A stretch of DNA of 64,000 nt from Vibrio crassostreae (GCF_024347415.1 NZ_AP025477.1:1736001-1800000), one strand, 5' to 3'. Positions 17,537 to 26,900 are shown, counted from the first letter of the stretch. Program-made: numbers and translations. Notes: generated by a model from the sequence alone, not told the origin.

Positions 17537-17553
17537 CATGAAACAGTTTCATG
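17537..17553. promoter_or_regulatory. 17-bp perfect palindrome
   Basis: CATGAAACAGTTTCATG is fully symmetric around its central A. A half-match (AGTTTCATG) occurs upstream of the porin at about 15724-15732. It may be an operator shared by the two units. Confidence 0.45.
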
Positions 17554-17567
17554 GCGTGAAGTGAATC

Positions 17568-17581
17568 TGTAAGCGCTTTCA
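17568..17581. promoter_or_regulatory. LacI-type operator, distal
   Basis: TGTAAGCGCTTTCA has an AAGCGCTT core and one mismatch in its outer symmetry. Its exact reverse complement occurs at 20110-20123. Confidence 0.6.
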
Positions 17582-17618
17582 TAATTTCCACAACTGGCCT
17601 TTTCACCTCCAAGTTTAG

Positions 17619-17634
17619 TGTGATGACACTCACT
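17619..17634. promoter_or_regulatory. CRP-like site
   Basis: TGTGATGACACTCACT matches the TGTGA-N6-TCACA consensus at nine of ten positions. It lies between two LacI-type operators, about 70 bases upstream of the LacI gene, as expected for a glucose-repressed sugar operon. Confidence 0.55.
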
Positions 17635-17665
17635 TCAAGGAATACGTAATTTCTTAATAATCGTT

Positions 17666-17681
17666 TTGTAAGCGGTTACAA
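17666..17681. promoter_or_regulatory. LacI-type operator, proximal
   Basis: TTGTAAGCGGTTACAA is a 16-bp palindrome centred on CG with one mismatched pair. It ends 23 bases before the LacI start codon. Together with the site about 100 bases upstream it could allow looping and autoregulation. Confidence 0.65.
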
Positions 17682-17704
17682 GCTAATGAAGTATCGAGGT
17701 TCGA

Positions 17705-18712
17705 GTGGCGACAATTAAACACGTATCAGAACATGCAGGTGTGTCTCAAGCGACAGTGTCTAGAGTGATCAACGGCACCAGTAGAGTGAGTCATGACAAG
17801 AAATTAAAGGTTGAAAAAGCGATCAAGGAGTTGGGTTATCGCCCGAATTCTATCGCTCAAGCCTTAGCTTCAAGTCGTACCGGTAGTGTTGGCGTTGTTG
17901 TTCCAGAACTTGGTGGCTCTTTCTATTCAGGCATCTTGCATAGCATAGAAGAAAACCTACGCCGCTTTGGTTACCACGCTGTTGTTGCGGCGGGCTCGAA
18001 CACCGAACAAGGGCAGCGCGAGTCGGTGGAGTTTCTGTTGGGGCGTCGTGTTGATGCTTTGATTCTTCATACTCAACTGCTCAGTGATGACTATTTAATT
18101 GAATTGGAAGAACAGGGGACTCCTGTGGTTTTAATTAACCGCTTCATCCCAGAAATGGCGATGAGTTGCATTGATATTGATAACGAAGTCGGGGGGCTAC
18201 TTGCTACTCAATATCTTTTGCAAAAGGGACATACAGATATCGCGTGTATTACCGGGCCTTTAGATAAAGCAGACGCTAGGGGGCGTTTGCAGGGGTATCG
18301 AAAGGCCTTGGAAGAAGCGGGTGTGCCTTACGATGAAGCTTTAGTCTCGGAAGCGGGCTTTACTGAAGAGACTGGCATCAGTGCTATGAAGAAGCTGATC
18401 AACCGTAAGTGTAAGTTTACGGCGGTGTTTGCTTCTAATGATCACATGGCATTTGGCGCCTTCGAAGTTCTGCATCAAGAGGGATTGTCTGTTCCGAAAG
18501 ATGTTTCTCTTGTTGGCTTCGATAACACTATCTTCGCGCGCTATCTGACCCCTAGTTTGACCACCATTAATTTCCCTATTGAAGAGATGAGCATTGAAGC
18601 AGTGCAGCTCACTCTGCAAAAGCTAAAAAAAATCAAACATGACGTGAACTTTAAATTGCTGCCGACGTTGGTCACTAGAAACTCGGTATCGGATTTACTC
18701 GTTACCCTATAA
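17705..18712 (+). CDS. LacI-family regulator of the beta-glycoside locus
   Basis: A 335-residue repressor-type regulator starting at GTG. The helix-turn-helix 'ATIKHVSEHAGVSQATVSRV' and hinge helix 'RPNSIAQALASS' are typical, followed by a periplasmic-binding-protein-like effector domain ('VGVVVPELGGSFYSGILHSI', 'TAVFASNDHMAFGAFEVL', 'VSLVGFDNTIFARYLTPSLT'). It is the first gene of a run with the sugar ABC transporter (18 bases to the binding protein gene) and probably responds to an imported sugar. Two operator-like palindromes and a CRP-like site lie directly upstream. Confidence 0.92.
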   Translation: MATIKHVSEHAGVSQATVSRVINGTSRVSHDKKLKVEKAIKELGYRPNSIAQALASSRTGSVGVVVPELGGSFYSGILHSIEENLRRFGYHAVVAAGSNTEQGQRESVEFLLGRRVDALILHTQLLSDDYLIELEEQGTPVVLINRFIPEMAMSCIDIDNEVGGLLATQYLLQKGHTDIACITGPLDKADARGRLQGYRKALEEAGVPYDEALVSEAGFTEETGISAMKKLINRKCKFTAVFASNDHMAFGAFEVLHQEGLSVPKDVSLVGFDNTIFARYLTPSLTTINFPIEEMSIEAVQLTLQKLKKIKHDVNFKLLPTLVTRNSVSDLLVTL

Positions 18713-18730
18713 AAACATTAAGGATAGAAC

Positions 18731-19978
18731 ATGAAATTTAAGACCTTAGCGCTTTCATGCGCGGTTGCTTTAGGATTAGGTACAACAGCTGCAAATGCAG
18801 CAGACAAAGAAATTCGTTTCGACGGTTTCCCTGATTTCGATAGCAGCCTGAAGGTATTACTGCCTGATTTCGAAAAGAAAACAGGGATTAAAGTTGATTA
18901 CCTTATGAATAACCACGGTGACCACCACACAAAACTAACCACTAACCTAGCAACTGGCTCAGGTGCGGGTGATGTGATTGTTGTGGACGTTGAGAAAATC
19001 GGTCCATTCGTTGGTTCTGGCGGCCTAGTTAACCTGTCTGAAAACTATGGTGCAGATAAATACGAAGAACGATTCGCTCCATACGCATGGGCGCAAGGCA
19101 AAGGCGCTGACGGCGACATGTACGGCATCCCTGTCGATCTTGGTCCAGGTGTTATGTACTACCGCACCGACGTGTTTGAAAAAGCAGGCATCAATGTAGA
19201 AGACGCAATCAAAGATTGGGATTCATACATCGCTGCGGGTGAAAAACTGAAAGAGCAAAACGTACAACTTATCGCTTCAGCAGCCGACGTTGCACAAGCG
19301 ATCATCTTCACAACAGTTCCTGAAGGTGAAGGTCTTTACTTCGATAAAGATGGCAACCCAGTGGTGACATCTGAGCGTTTTGTTCACGCTTTTGAAGTGG
19401 CAAAAGAGATTCGAGACAAAGGCTTAGATGGCCGCATTCTGGCTTGGTCTAACGAATGGTACGAAGGCTTCCGCAACGGCACATTTGCAACTCAACTTTC
19501 TGGCGCTTGGCTACTTGGTCACCTAAACAACTGGATTGCTCCTGAAACCAAAGGTAAATGGGCAGTAGAAAACCTACCTGATGGCATCTACGGCAGCTGG
19601 GGCGGTTCATTCCTTTCAATTCCAACTCAATCAGATAACCCAGACGAAGCTTGGGCTCTTATTGAATACATGACAACTGACCGTGAAGTACAGCTTAAGC
19701 ACTTCGAAACGATTGCTGCTTTCCCTGCGAACATCACCACGTATGACGATGAGCTTTTCCAAGAAGAGATGGAGTTCCTAGGTGGGCAGAAAGCGCGTCT
19801 TCTATTTGCTGAAGTGGCGCAGAACATCAAGCCAGTATCTCCAGCTCAAGGCGACCACGTAGCACGTTCTATAATTTTAGAGAACGCATTGATGGAAGTG
19901 CTTGATGAAGGTAAGGACATCGAGACTGCATTGAAAGAGGCAGAGCGTCTAATCAAGCGTCGTACGCGTAATCTTTAA
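18731..19978 (+). CDS. Sugar ABC transporter substrate-binding protein
   Basis: A 415-residue extracellular solute-binding protein, family 1. The signal peptide ends at 'ANA' (cleavage after Ala23), with no lipobox, so it is a free periplasmic protein. Features are 'FPDFDSSLKVLLPDFEKKTG' at the N-terminus, 'YGIPVDLGPGVMYYRTDVF' in the ligand lobe and 'GSWGGSFLSIPTQS'. The group contains binding proteins for cello-oligosaccharides and other beta-linked sugars; I infer such a ligand from the neighbouring GH1, GH94 and GH116 enzymes. A hairpin with a T tract follows and separates it from the permease genes, as is common when the binding protein is made in excess. Confidence 0.92.
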   Translation: MKFKTLALSCAVALGLGTTAANAADKEIRFDGFPDFDSSLKVLLPDFEKKTGIKVDYLMNNHGDHHTKLTTNLATGSGAGDVIVVDVEKIGPFVGSGGLVNLSENYGADKYEERFAPYAWAQGKGADGDMYGIPVDLGPGVMYYRTDVFEKAGINVEDAIKDWDSYIAAGEKLKEQNVQLIASAADVAQAIIFTTVPEGEGLYFDKDGNPVVTSERFVHAFEVAKEIRDKGLDGRILAWSNEWYEGFRNGTFATQLSGAWLLGHLNNWIAPETKGKWAVENLPDGIYGSWGGSFLSIPTQSDNPDEAWALIEYMTTDREVQLKHFETIAAFPANITTYDDELFQEEMEFLGGQKARLLFAEVAQNIKPVSPAQGDHVARSIILENALMEVLDEGKDIETALKEAERLIKRRTRNL

Positions 19979-20002
19979 TTAGTTTTTATTTTGAGTAAGT
20001 GA

Positions 20003-20031
20003 GGAAGCGTGGATAACGCGCTTCCTTTTTT
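20003..20031 (+). terminator. Intra-operon terminator/attenuator after the binding protein gene
   Basis: GGAAGCG (20003-20009) pairs with CGCTTCC (20019-20025), followed by six T. Partial termination here would give more binding protein than permease. Confidence 0.8.
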
Positions 20032-20045
20032 AAGAGGTCGTTACT

Positions 20046-21032
20046 ATGAATCATACAGCGAGCACAACGATAGAATCTGCGGACAAAAGCCTTTTTTCTC
20101 GTCTGAATATGAAAGCGCTTACACCGTATGGATTCCTTCTGCCGTTTCTGATCATTTTTTCTGTATTTGGGATCTTCCCGCTGTTGTTCTCTGTTTACCT
20201 GTCGTTCCACGAATGGAACCCAGTACAGGGCATGGACGCAATGCAGTTCGTTGGTTTTGAGAACTATCACATTGCATTGACTGACCCGTGGCTATGGCGT
20301 TCATTAAAGAACACATTGTGGCTAGCAATCACATCGGGTGTGGCTCAGCACTTAGTCGCTATTCCAGTGGCTTACATGTTGGTTTCAATGGGTGACCGTA
20401 TGCGTCACTGGCTAACATCGGCGTACTTTCTACCGTTCATCACATCAACGGTCGCAGCGTCACTGATTTTCTTCAATATGTACTCTCCTAACTCAGGAAT
20501 CATTAACCAAACGCTAATGGCACTGGCCGATAGCACGCTGTTTGGTTGGGCGTTTGCTTGGGTTAACGATTTCCAACCAATCCGTTGGTTAGACGATGCG
20601 ACTATGGTGAAGCCGTCTATCGCGATCATGGTTTTCTGGAAATACACCGGTTTTAACATCGTCCTTTACACCACAGGTTTAATGACGATTCCTAAAGATA
20701 TTTTAGAAGCTGCTCGTATGGATGGTGCTAACGCCTTCCGCCGCTTCTGGAACATTTCACTACCAATGATTCGTCCATTCATATTCTTTGCTATCACGAT
20801 GACCATCATCGGTAATCTGCAAATGTTTGAAGAACCGTTCGTTCTAACACGTGGTACAGGTGGTACGGGTCAATCAGGTCTAACTATCTCTATGTACCTC
20901 TACAAAGTGGGTTGGGAATGGTTAGAAATGGGCACAGCGTCAGCGATTTCATGGCTCCTGTTTGCACTCATCGCAACGTGTACCTTGGTTCAATTTTTAT
21001 TCTTCGGTAAGAAAGGCTTAGGGGAACATTAA
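20046..21032 (+). CDS. Sugar ABC transporter permease (MalF/UgpA type)
   Basis: A 328-residue inner-membrane permease with six predicted helices. It begins with a cytoplasmic stretch of about 30 residues, then 'LTPYGFLLPFLIIFSVFGIF'. The EAA loop 'EAARMDGANAFRRFWNISLP' contacts the ATPase. 'GQSGLTISMYLYKVGWEW' is typical of CUT1 permeases. It is followed after one base by the second permease gene. A LacI-operator-like 14-mer is embedded in its first codons. Confidence 0.93.
   Translation: MNHTASTTIESADKSLFSRLNMKALTPYGFLLPFLIIFSVFGIFPLLFSVYLSFHEWNPVQGMDAMQFVGFENYHIALTDPWLWRSLKNTLWLAITSGVAQHLVAIPVAYMLVSMGDRMRHWLTSAYFLPFITSTVAASLIFFNMYSPNSGIINQTLMALADSTLFGWAFAWVNDFQPIRWLDDATMVKPSIAIMVFWKYTGFNIVLYTTGLMTIPKDILEAARMDGANAFRRFWNISLPMIRPFIFFAITMTIIGNLQMFEEPFVLTRGTGGTGQSGLTISMYLYKVGWEWLEMGTASAISWLLFALIATCTLVQFLFFGKKGLGEH
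20110..20123. promoter_or_regulatory. LacI-type operator-like 14-mer inside the permease gene
   Basis: TGAAAGCGCTTACA is the exact reverse complement of the upstream operator candidate at 17568-17581. It overlaps codons for Met-Lys-Ala-Leu-Thr. It could be a downstream auxiliary operator, or chance. Confidence 0.35.
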
Positions 21033-21033
21033 G

Positions 21034-21927
21034 ATGTCGACATCAATTAAGACAAATACCTCACCACTAAGTGGCCTAATGCCAAGTGAACGCACCATGT
21101 ACATCATGACTAAGATCTTGATGGTTATGCTCGGCATATTACTGGTTGTTTCCGCAATCATTACGGTGTTCCCGTTTGTGTGGTCAGCACTGCTTTCAAC
21201 ACGTGACCGTTCGGAGATCTTCGGTTCAGGCATCAGCTTTGCGATTGGCGATAGCCTAATGGTGAACTACGCAAAACTGCTGGAAATCATGCCGTTTTGG
21301 AAAGCGATGTTTAACTCGATTTACGTGGCTTTCTTAGGCACCACCATCTCACTGCTGTTCTGTAGCATGGGTGGCTACGCGTTTGCTGTGTTTAAGTTCC
21401 GCGGTAAGAACGTGTTGTTCGGTATGCTGGTTGGCTCAATGGCGATTCCGCCTGTGCTTAGCTTGATCCCTTACTTCATGATCGTGAAATTCTTAGGCTT
21501 GCTCGATAACCACATGGCTGTATGGCTACCGTTCACAACCACGCCATTTGGTATCTTCTTGATGCGTCAGCACGTGATTGCATCGATTCCTAAAGAGCTA
21601 TTAGAAGCGGCGAAACTAGATGGCGCAGGCGAGTTCAGAACGTACTGGAGCGTGGTACTGCCACTAATGAAGCCAGCACTTGCAACATTGGCTATCGTGC
21701 AGTTCGTCTTCTTCTGGAACATGTTTATGCAACCTCTTGTGGTGCTAAATAACCCAGACAATTATGTGATTACACAGGCGCTACGAAGCGTTCAAGGTAT
21801 TCCGAATACGCCATGGGGTGCGGTAATGCTAGGCACCACAATTTCAATTTTACCACTCGTAATTACATACCTGTTCGCATCGAAACAGATGATCAGTGGT
21901 TTAACGTCCGGCGCAGTTAAAGGTTAG
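21034..21927 (+). CDS. Sugar ABC transporter permease (MalG/UgpE type)
   Basis: A 297-residue inner-membrane permease with six helices. The first is 'ILMVMLGILLVVSAIITVFP'. The EAA motif reads 'EAAKLDGAGEFRTYWSVVLP', and the C-terminus 'FASKQMISGLTSGAVKG' is the usual end of MalG-type proteins. It pairs with the preceding permease, one base away, to form the translocation channel. Confidence 0.94.
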   Translation: MSTSIKTNTSPLSGLMPSERTMYIMTKILMVMLGILLVVSAIITVFPFVWSALLSTRDRSEIFGSGISFAIGDSLMVNYAKLLEIMPFWKAMFNSIYVAFLGTTISLLFCSMGGYAFAVFKFRGKNVLFGMLVGSMAIPPVLSLIPYFMIVKFLGLLDNHMAVWLPFTTTPFGIFLMRQHVIASIPKELLEAAKLDGAGEFRTYWSVVLPLMKPALATLAIVQFVFFWNMFMQPLVVLNNPDNYVITQALRSVQGIPNTPWGAVMLGTTISILPLVITYLFASKQMISGLTSGAVKG

Positions 21928-21944
21928 GTTTAAGGGTTATAACA

Positions 21945-23294
21945 ATGCATAAATTTCAACTTCCAAGTGATTCAAAGTTACGCAGTAAGGAATTTGTATT
22001 CGGTGTCGCGACATCTTCATACCAAATTGAAGGCGGCGTTGAAGAGGGCGGTCGTACACCGTCTATCTGGGACACGTTTTGTAAGACGCCAGGTAAGGTA
22101 GATAACGGCGACAATGGTGATGTGGCATGTGATCACTACCACCTATGGAAGCAAGACATCGAGATGATTCAAGGCTTAGGCGTTGATGCTTACCGCCTAT
22201 CAATTGCATGGCCACGTATTCTGCCGCAAGACGGTGTGGTGAATCAGCAAGGCCTAGAGTTTTATGAGCAGATCATCGATGAGTGTCATGCTCGTGGCAT
22301 GAAGGTGTATGTGACTTTGTATCACTGGGATCTGCCACAATACCTTGAAGACAAAGGCGGTTGGCTAAACCGTGAAACGTCTTACAAATTTGCGGAATAC
22401 GCAGAAGTCGTGAGTAACTACTTTGGCGACAAGATTGATGTTTACACAACATTGAACGAACCGTTTGTGTCTGCATTCCTTGGTTACCGTTGGGGCGAAC
22501 ACGCGCCAGGCATCAAGGGTGAGAAAGAGGGCTACTTAGCATCTCACCACCTAATGTTGGCACACGGTTTGGCGATGCCGATTCTTCGTAAGAATGCGCC
22601 TCATGCTAAGCATGGCGTGGTATTTAACGCGACTCCGGCTTATCCATTAACACCACAAGATCAAGGCGCCGCAGACTACTGCGAAGCGGAGAACTACCAC
22701 TGGTTTATCGACCCAGTATTAAAGGGTGAATATCCGCAGTTAGTGGTTGAGCGTCAAGCGATGAACATGCCAATGATCCTTGAAGGTGATTTAGACATCA
22801 TCAGCGCACCTGTCGACTACATTGGTATCAACTACTACACACGCAATGTCGCTCGCTTTAACGAGAATGGTGATATTGAATCAGTCAAGCAAACCGATGC
22901 TGAACACACTTACATCGGTTGGGAGATCAACCCACAAGGCCTAACTGATTTATTGGTAAGACTGGATGCTCGCTACGAAAATATGCCGCCTATCTACATT
23001 ACGGAGAACGGTGCTGCAGGTAACGACGAGCGCGTTAATGGACAAGTGATGGATGATCAACGTGTTCGCTACTTCCAAGGTCATATCGAAGCGGTTCACA
23101 ACGCAGTTGAAGCCGGTGTGAAAGTGGATGGTTACTTCGCTTGGAGTCTGATGGATAACTTTGAGTGGGCATTCGGTTACTGCCAGCGTTTTGGCATCGT
23201 CCACGTTGATTACACCACCCAAGAAAGAACATTGAAACAGAGCGCAATTGCGTACCGAAATATGCTTCTAGAGCGCGCTGAGGAGAACAGATAA
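21945..23294 (+). CDS. GH1 family beta-glucosidase
   Basis: A 449-residue glycoside hydrolase of family 1, with the expected length for a bacterial beta-glucosidase. The N-terminal signature 'FVFGVATSSYQIEGGVEEGG' is present. The acid/base Glu172 lies in 'TTLNEPF' and the nucleophile Glu354 in 'YITENGA'; 'WSLMDNFEWAFGY' near the end forms part of the glycone site. There is no signal peptide, so it acts in the cytoplasm on imported beta-glycosides. Its stop overlaps the start of the ATPase gene by one base (TAATG), and it lies 17 bases after the second permease. The presence of Gln23-type and Glu-Trp glycone residues fits glucose or fucose/galactose; no phospho-sugar motif is evident. Confidence 0.95.
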   Translation: MHKFQLPSDSKLRSKEFVFGVATSSYQIEGGVEEGGRTPSIWDTFCKTPGKVDNGDNGDVACDHYHLWKQDIEMIQGLGVDAYRLSIAWPRILPQDGVVNQQGLEFYEQIIDECHARGMKVYVTLYHWDLPQYLEDKGGWLNRETSYKFAEYAEVVSNYFGDKIDVYTTLNEPFVSAFLGYRWGEHAPGIKGEKEGYLASHHLMLAHGLAMPILRKNAPHAKHGVVFNATPAYPLTPQDQGAADYCEAENYHWFIDPVLKGEYPQLVVERQAMNMPMILEGDLDIISAPVDYIGINYYTRNVARFNENGDIESVKQTDAEHTYIGWEINPQGLTDLLVRLDARYENMPPIYITENGAAGNDERVNGQVMDDQRVRYFQGHIEAVHNAVEAGVKVDGYFAWSLMDNFEWAFGYCQRFGIVHVDYTTQERTLKQSAIAYRNMLLERAEENR

Positions 23295-24385
23295 TGGCTA
23301 AAGTAGAATTTAAAAACATCAAAAAATCATTCGGTGATGTTGAAGTTGTCAAAGAGTTTGATTTTACAGTTGAAGACGGTGAGTTCGTGGTTTTCCTTGG
23401 CCCATCTGGATGTGGTAAATCGACAACGCTACGTATGCTTGCGGGTCTTGAAAGCATCAGCTCTGGCGACATTGTGGTTGGCGGTAAGTTGATGAATAAA
23501 GTCGACGCGAAAGACCGTGATTTGGCGATGGTATTCCAAAGCTACGCTCTGTACCCACACATGACGGTGTACGAGAACATCGCCTTTGCGTTAAAACTGA
23601 AAGGCATGCCGAAAGCAGAAATCGACGTAGAAGTACTAAAAGCGGCGAAAATGCTAGAGCTTGACCCGCTACTGAACCGTAAGCCAAAAGAGCTTTCTGG
23701 TGGTCAACGTCAGCGTGTGGCAATGGGTCGCGCAATGGTTCGTACACCTAAGGTTTTCTTGTTTGATGAGCCGTTATCTAACCTAGATGCAAAACTTCGT
23801 GGCGTGATGCGTGAAGAGATCAAACACCTACACCGCGAACTAAAAACCACAACGATCTACGTAACTCACGATCAGATCGAAGCGATGACATTGGCGGATC
23901 GCATCGTGATCCTAAAAGACGGTTATGTTGCTCAAGTGGGCACACCAACCGAGGTGTTCCAACGCCCAGCTAACAAATTTGTCGCGCAATTCATTGGTAA
24001 CCCGTCAATGAACATGTTGGAAGCGAAGCTGATTGAAAAAGAAGGCGAATACTTTGTTGAACTTGGCGATGTTCATATCCCACTGCCGGAGCGTTTTAAG
24101 TCTCTGGCCTCTAAAAACCTAGCGCTTCACTTTGGTGTTCGTCCAACAGATATCCATCTACGTGCTGAGCAAGTCGACCACGACCGAGTGCTGCCATTCC
24201 CTGTGAAAATCAAAGACAAGGAACTGTTGGGCGCGAGCATTCTTCTGAAAACAGAAATTGGTGGTCAACCGCTGATGGTTGAAACCCAAGCCGCTGAAGT
24301 GGACGTGAAAGAGCTGACACTTTACTTGGATTTGGATGCTTTCCACCTGTTCGATGCACTGAGTGAGAACTCGCTAGCGAGCTAG
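23294..24385 (+). CDS. Sugar ABC transporter ATPase (MalK/UgpC type)
   Basis: A 363-residue ATPase energising the adjacent permeases. Walker A is 'GPSGCGKST', the signature 'LSGGQRQRVAMGRAM', Walker B 'VFLFDEPLSNLDAK', and the switch His lies in 'YVTHDQIEAM'. The C-terminal region (about 240-360) has the TOBE-type regulatory fold of MalK/MsmK ('ALHFGVRPTDIHL'). It is translationally coupled to the GH1 gene. Confidence 0.95.
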   Translation: MAKVEFKNIKKSFGDVEVVKEFDFTVEDGEFVVFLGPSGCGKSTTLRMLAGLESISSGDIVVGGKLMNKVDAKDRDLAMVFQSYALYPHMTVYENIAFALKLKGMPKAEIDVEVLKAAKMLELDPLLNRKPKELSGGQRQRVAMGRAMVRTPKVFLFDEPLSNLDAKLRGVMREEIKHLHRELKTTTIYVTHDQIEAMTLADRIVILKDGYVAQVGTPTEVFQRPANKFVAQFIGNPSMNMLEAKLIEKEGEYFVELGDVHIPLPERFKSLASKNLALHFGVRPTDIHLRAEQVDHDRVLPFPVKIKDKELLGASILLKTEIGGQPLMVETQAAEVDVKELTLYLDLDAFHLFDALSENSLAS

Positions 24386-24481
24386 CTAGTCAATTTAAAT
24401 CAGCCATTGAGCTGACTCCAACCAACTTACGACAAATTGTTTTGGCTCCTCCTGATTTGGGAGGGGCTAGGGATAGTGATG

Positions 24482-26893
24482 ATGAAATTCGGATATTTTG
24501 ACGATAAAAACAAAGAATACGTAGCAACCACACCATGCACACCGATCAAATGGTGTAACTACGTGGGCACATTAGATTTCGGTGGCATTGTCGATAGCAA
24601 CGGCGGTGTGTTGTTGTGTAAGGGCGACCCCGCACTGAACCGTATTACCAAGTACATTGCTCAGCTGCCAAGCTCAGATTTCAAAGGCTCGACTCTGTAC
24701 CTCAAGGTGCGTGATGAAGCGGGCAACGTAGAGGTGTTCTCACCTTTCTATACACCGACTCTGAAGCCGCTTGATAAGTTTGAAAACCACACAGGCTTGT
24801 CTTACACCTCCATCATTGCGGAAGCGTTTGGTGTGCGTTGTGAAGCGACGTTCTTCGTACCAAAAGCTGACCAAGTGCTATTACAAGACATCAAAGTCAC
24901 CAACATGTCAGACAAAGCGCTGCACGTTGATGTAGTGCCTGTCTACGAATTCACACACTTTGATGCACTTAAGCAGCTATTGAATGCGGATTGGGTTCCA
25001 CAAACCATGACACTGAAAGCACACCAGCAGGAGTCGGGTCACACCGTGCTTGAGCAGTATGCTTTCATGAAGCGTGACTATGCAGTAAACCTGATGACCG
25101 CGGATCGCCCTGCGACGTCGTTTGATGGTGATCGCCAATCATTCCTAGGTCAGTTTGGCTACGGTACTTGGGCTGCCCCACAAGCGTTAGAAAATGATGA
25201 GCTTGGCAATACAGAGTGTCTGCGTGGCGATAACATTGGTGCACTAAATCTGCGTTTAGGATGGTTATCTCCAGAGCAGACAGAACGTACGGTTGTACAA
25301 ATTGCACAAGAACAGAGCCTAGAAGCTGCACTTCCTCTGCTGGCTAAATATCGTGACCATCAAGTGGTTGATTCAGCTTTCGCTGAACTGGCTGAGCACT
25401 GGGACACATACTTGCAAGCGGTTCAGGTTGAAACACCAGACCCTGCTATGAACTCGATGCTTAACGTACATAACCCACGTCAGTGTCACACCACCAAAAA
25501 CTGGTCTCGTTACCTGTCTCTGTACCAGCTTGGCTATGGCGCACGTGGCATCGGTTTCCGTGATTCTTCGCAAGATACGTTGGGCGTGATTACTCATATG
25601 CCAGAAGAGGCGCGAGAGTTTATTGAGCGTCTACTATCGGTGCAAAACACCAATGGTTCGGCGATGCATCAGTTCTTCCCCTCAACCATGGAAGCGAACG
25701 CTGGTGACTCACGTGAAGAAGAAGATCGCCCGGATTACTACGGTGATGATCACCTGTGGATCATCTACGCGGTGACGCAATATGTGAAAGAAACGGGCAA
25801 TGCAGACTTCTTGAATAAAGAGATCCCGTTCTATCAAAAAGACAAAGCGGGCAACCCAATCGAAACGGGAACAGTTTGGAACCACCTGTGCCGCGCGATT
25901 GAATTTACCTACACCAATACTGGTGAGCACGGTCTACCGCTGCTAGGTTTTGCAGACTGGAATGACACGGTGAACCTGCCAACGGGTGCTGAGTCGATGA
26001 TGGTAGCCAACATGTACGGCAAAGCCCTGCTCGATATGCTGGACCTTTGTGAGCTACGTGGCGAAGCGCAACTGACGACTAAGTTTAAAGATCAGTACCA
26101 ACAGATGCAGAGTACGGTGAATGAGTGCGGTTGGGATGGCGAGTGGTTCGTTCGTTACTTTGATGAGCAAGGTTTGCCAATCGGTTCTCATAAAAATGAG
26201 CAAGGGCAGATCTACACTAACGGTCAAAGCTGGCCTGTAATTTCTGGTTTCGCGACTCAAGAACGTGCAACGCAAGCGCTAGATTCGGTTTACAACAAAC
26301 TGAACACCACCAATGGCATCAAACTTTCAACACCGGGTTACAACGGCTTTGATCCACAGCTAGGTGGCGTATCAACATACCCACCGGGTGCGAAAGAGAA
26401 CGGCGGTATCTTCCTGCATTCAAACCCATGGGTGATTATCGCAGAAGCGAAAATGGGCAACGGCGAGCGTGCTTATGAGTACTACCGTCAAATTAATCCG
26501 GCTTCGAAGAACGACGATATTGATACCTTCGAGTCAGAGCCATACTGCTACCCACAAAACATCTTGGGTGACGAACATAAACAGTTCGGCTTAGGTCGTA
26601 ATGCATGGCTGTCTGGTACTTCATCTTGGACATACGTTGCAGGTACGCAGTGGATTCTGGGTGTTCGTCCTGAAGTGGATGGTTTGCTGGTGGACCCTTG
26701 TATTCCGGCTGAGTGGCCTGAATTCAAAGTCCGTCGTCAGTTCCGTGGCGCGACATATAACATCCATGTCTCGAACCCGAACAATGTGTGTAAAGGTGTG
26801 GTTGAAATGAAGGTCAATGGTGACCTGATTTCAGGCAACAAAGCACCGGTATTTACATCGGGTGAGCACATGGTAGAAGTGGTATTAGGCTAA
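24482..26893 (+). CDS. GH94 family glycoside phosphorylase
   Basis: A protein of about 803 residues in the cellobiose/chitobiose phosphorylase family. It uses phosphate to split a beta-linked disaccharide into a sugar 1-phosphate and a free sugar. The start is 'MKFGYFDDKNKEYVATTPCT'. The central block 'GIGFRDSSQDTLGV' and 'ADWNDTVNLPTGAE' mark the (alpha/alpha)6 barrel, with Asp492 of 'ADWND' matching the family's general acid. 'PYCYPQNILGDEH' and 'LSGTSSWTYVAGTQWILGVR' follow the family near the C-terminus. The ATG at 24482 fits family N-termini and has AGGGA upstream; a TTG at 24437 would add 15 unrelated residues. It has no signal peptide. Substrate specificity (cellobiose, laminaribiose, other) cannot be read here. 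Confidence 0.9.
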   Translation: MKFGYFDDKNKEYVATTPCTPIKWCNYVGTLDFGGIVDSNGGVLLCKGDPALNRITKYIAQLPSSDFKGSTLYLKVRDEAGNVEVFSPFYTPTLKPLDKFENHTGLSYTSIIAEAFGVRCEATFFVPKADQVLLQDIKVTNMSDKALHVDVVPVYEFTHFDALKQLLNADWVPQTMTLKAHQQESGHTVLEQYAFMKRDYAVNLMTADRPATSFDGDRQSFLGQFGYGTWAAPQALENDELGNTECLRGDNIGALNLRLGWLSPEQTERTVVQIAQEQSLEAALPLLAKYRDHQVVDSAFAELAEHWDTYLQAVQVETPDPAMNSMLNVHNPRQCHTTKNWSRYLSLYQLGYGARGIGFRDSSQDTLGVITHMPEEAREFIERLLSVQNTNGSAMHQFFPSTMEANAGDSREEEDRPDYYGDDHLWIIYAVTQYVKETGNADFLNKEIPFYQKDKAGNPIETGTVWNHLCRAIEFTYTNTGEHGLPLLGFADWNDTVNLPTGAESMMVANMYGKALLDMLDLCELRGEAQLTTKFKDQYQQMQSTVNECGWDGEWFVRYFDEQGLPIGSHKNEQGQIYTNGQSWPVISGFATQERATQALDSVYNKLNTTNGIKLSTPGYNGFDPQLGGVSTYPPGAKENGGIFLHSNPWVIIAEAKMGNGERAYEYYRQINPASKNDDIDTFESEPYCYPQNILGDEHKQFGLGRNAWLSGTSSWTYVAGTQWILGVRPEVDGLLVDPCIPAEWPEFKVRRQFRGATYNIHVSNPNNVCKGVVEMKVNGDLISGNKAPVFTSGEHMVEVVLG

Positions 26894-26900
26894 CAAAGAG

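Noticed and set aside
23035..23472. A 145-codon open frame on the minus strand
   Set aside because: It is opposite the GH1 and ATPase genes, both with clear catalytic motifs; a shadow frame.
24437..24481. TTG start adding 15 residues to the GH94 protein
   Set aside because: The extra residues are hydrophobic and unlike GH94 N-termini, while the ATG at 24482 gives the family start and has an AGGAG-like site.
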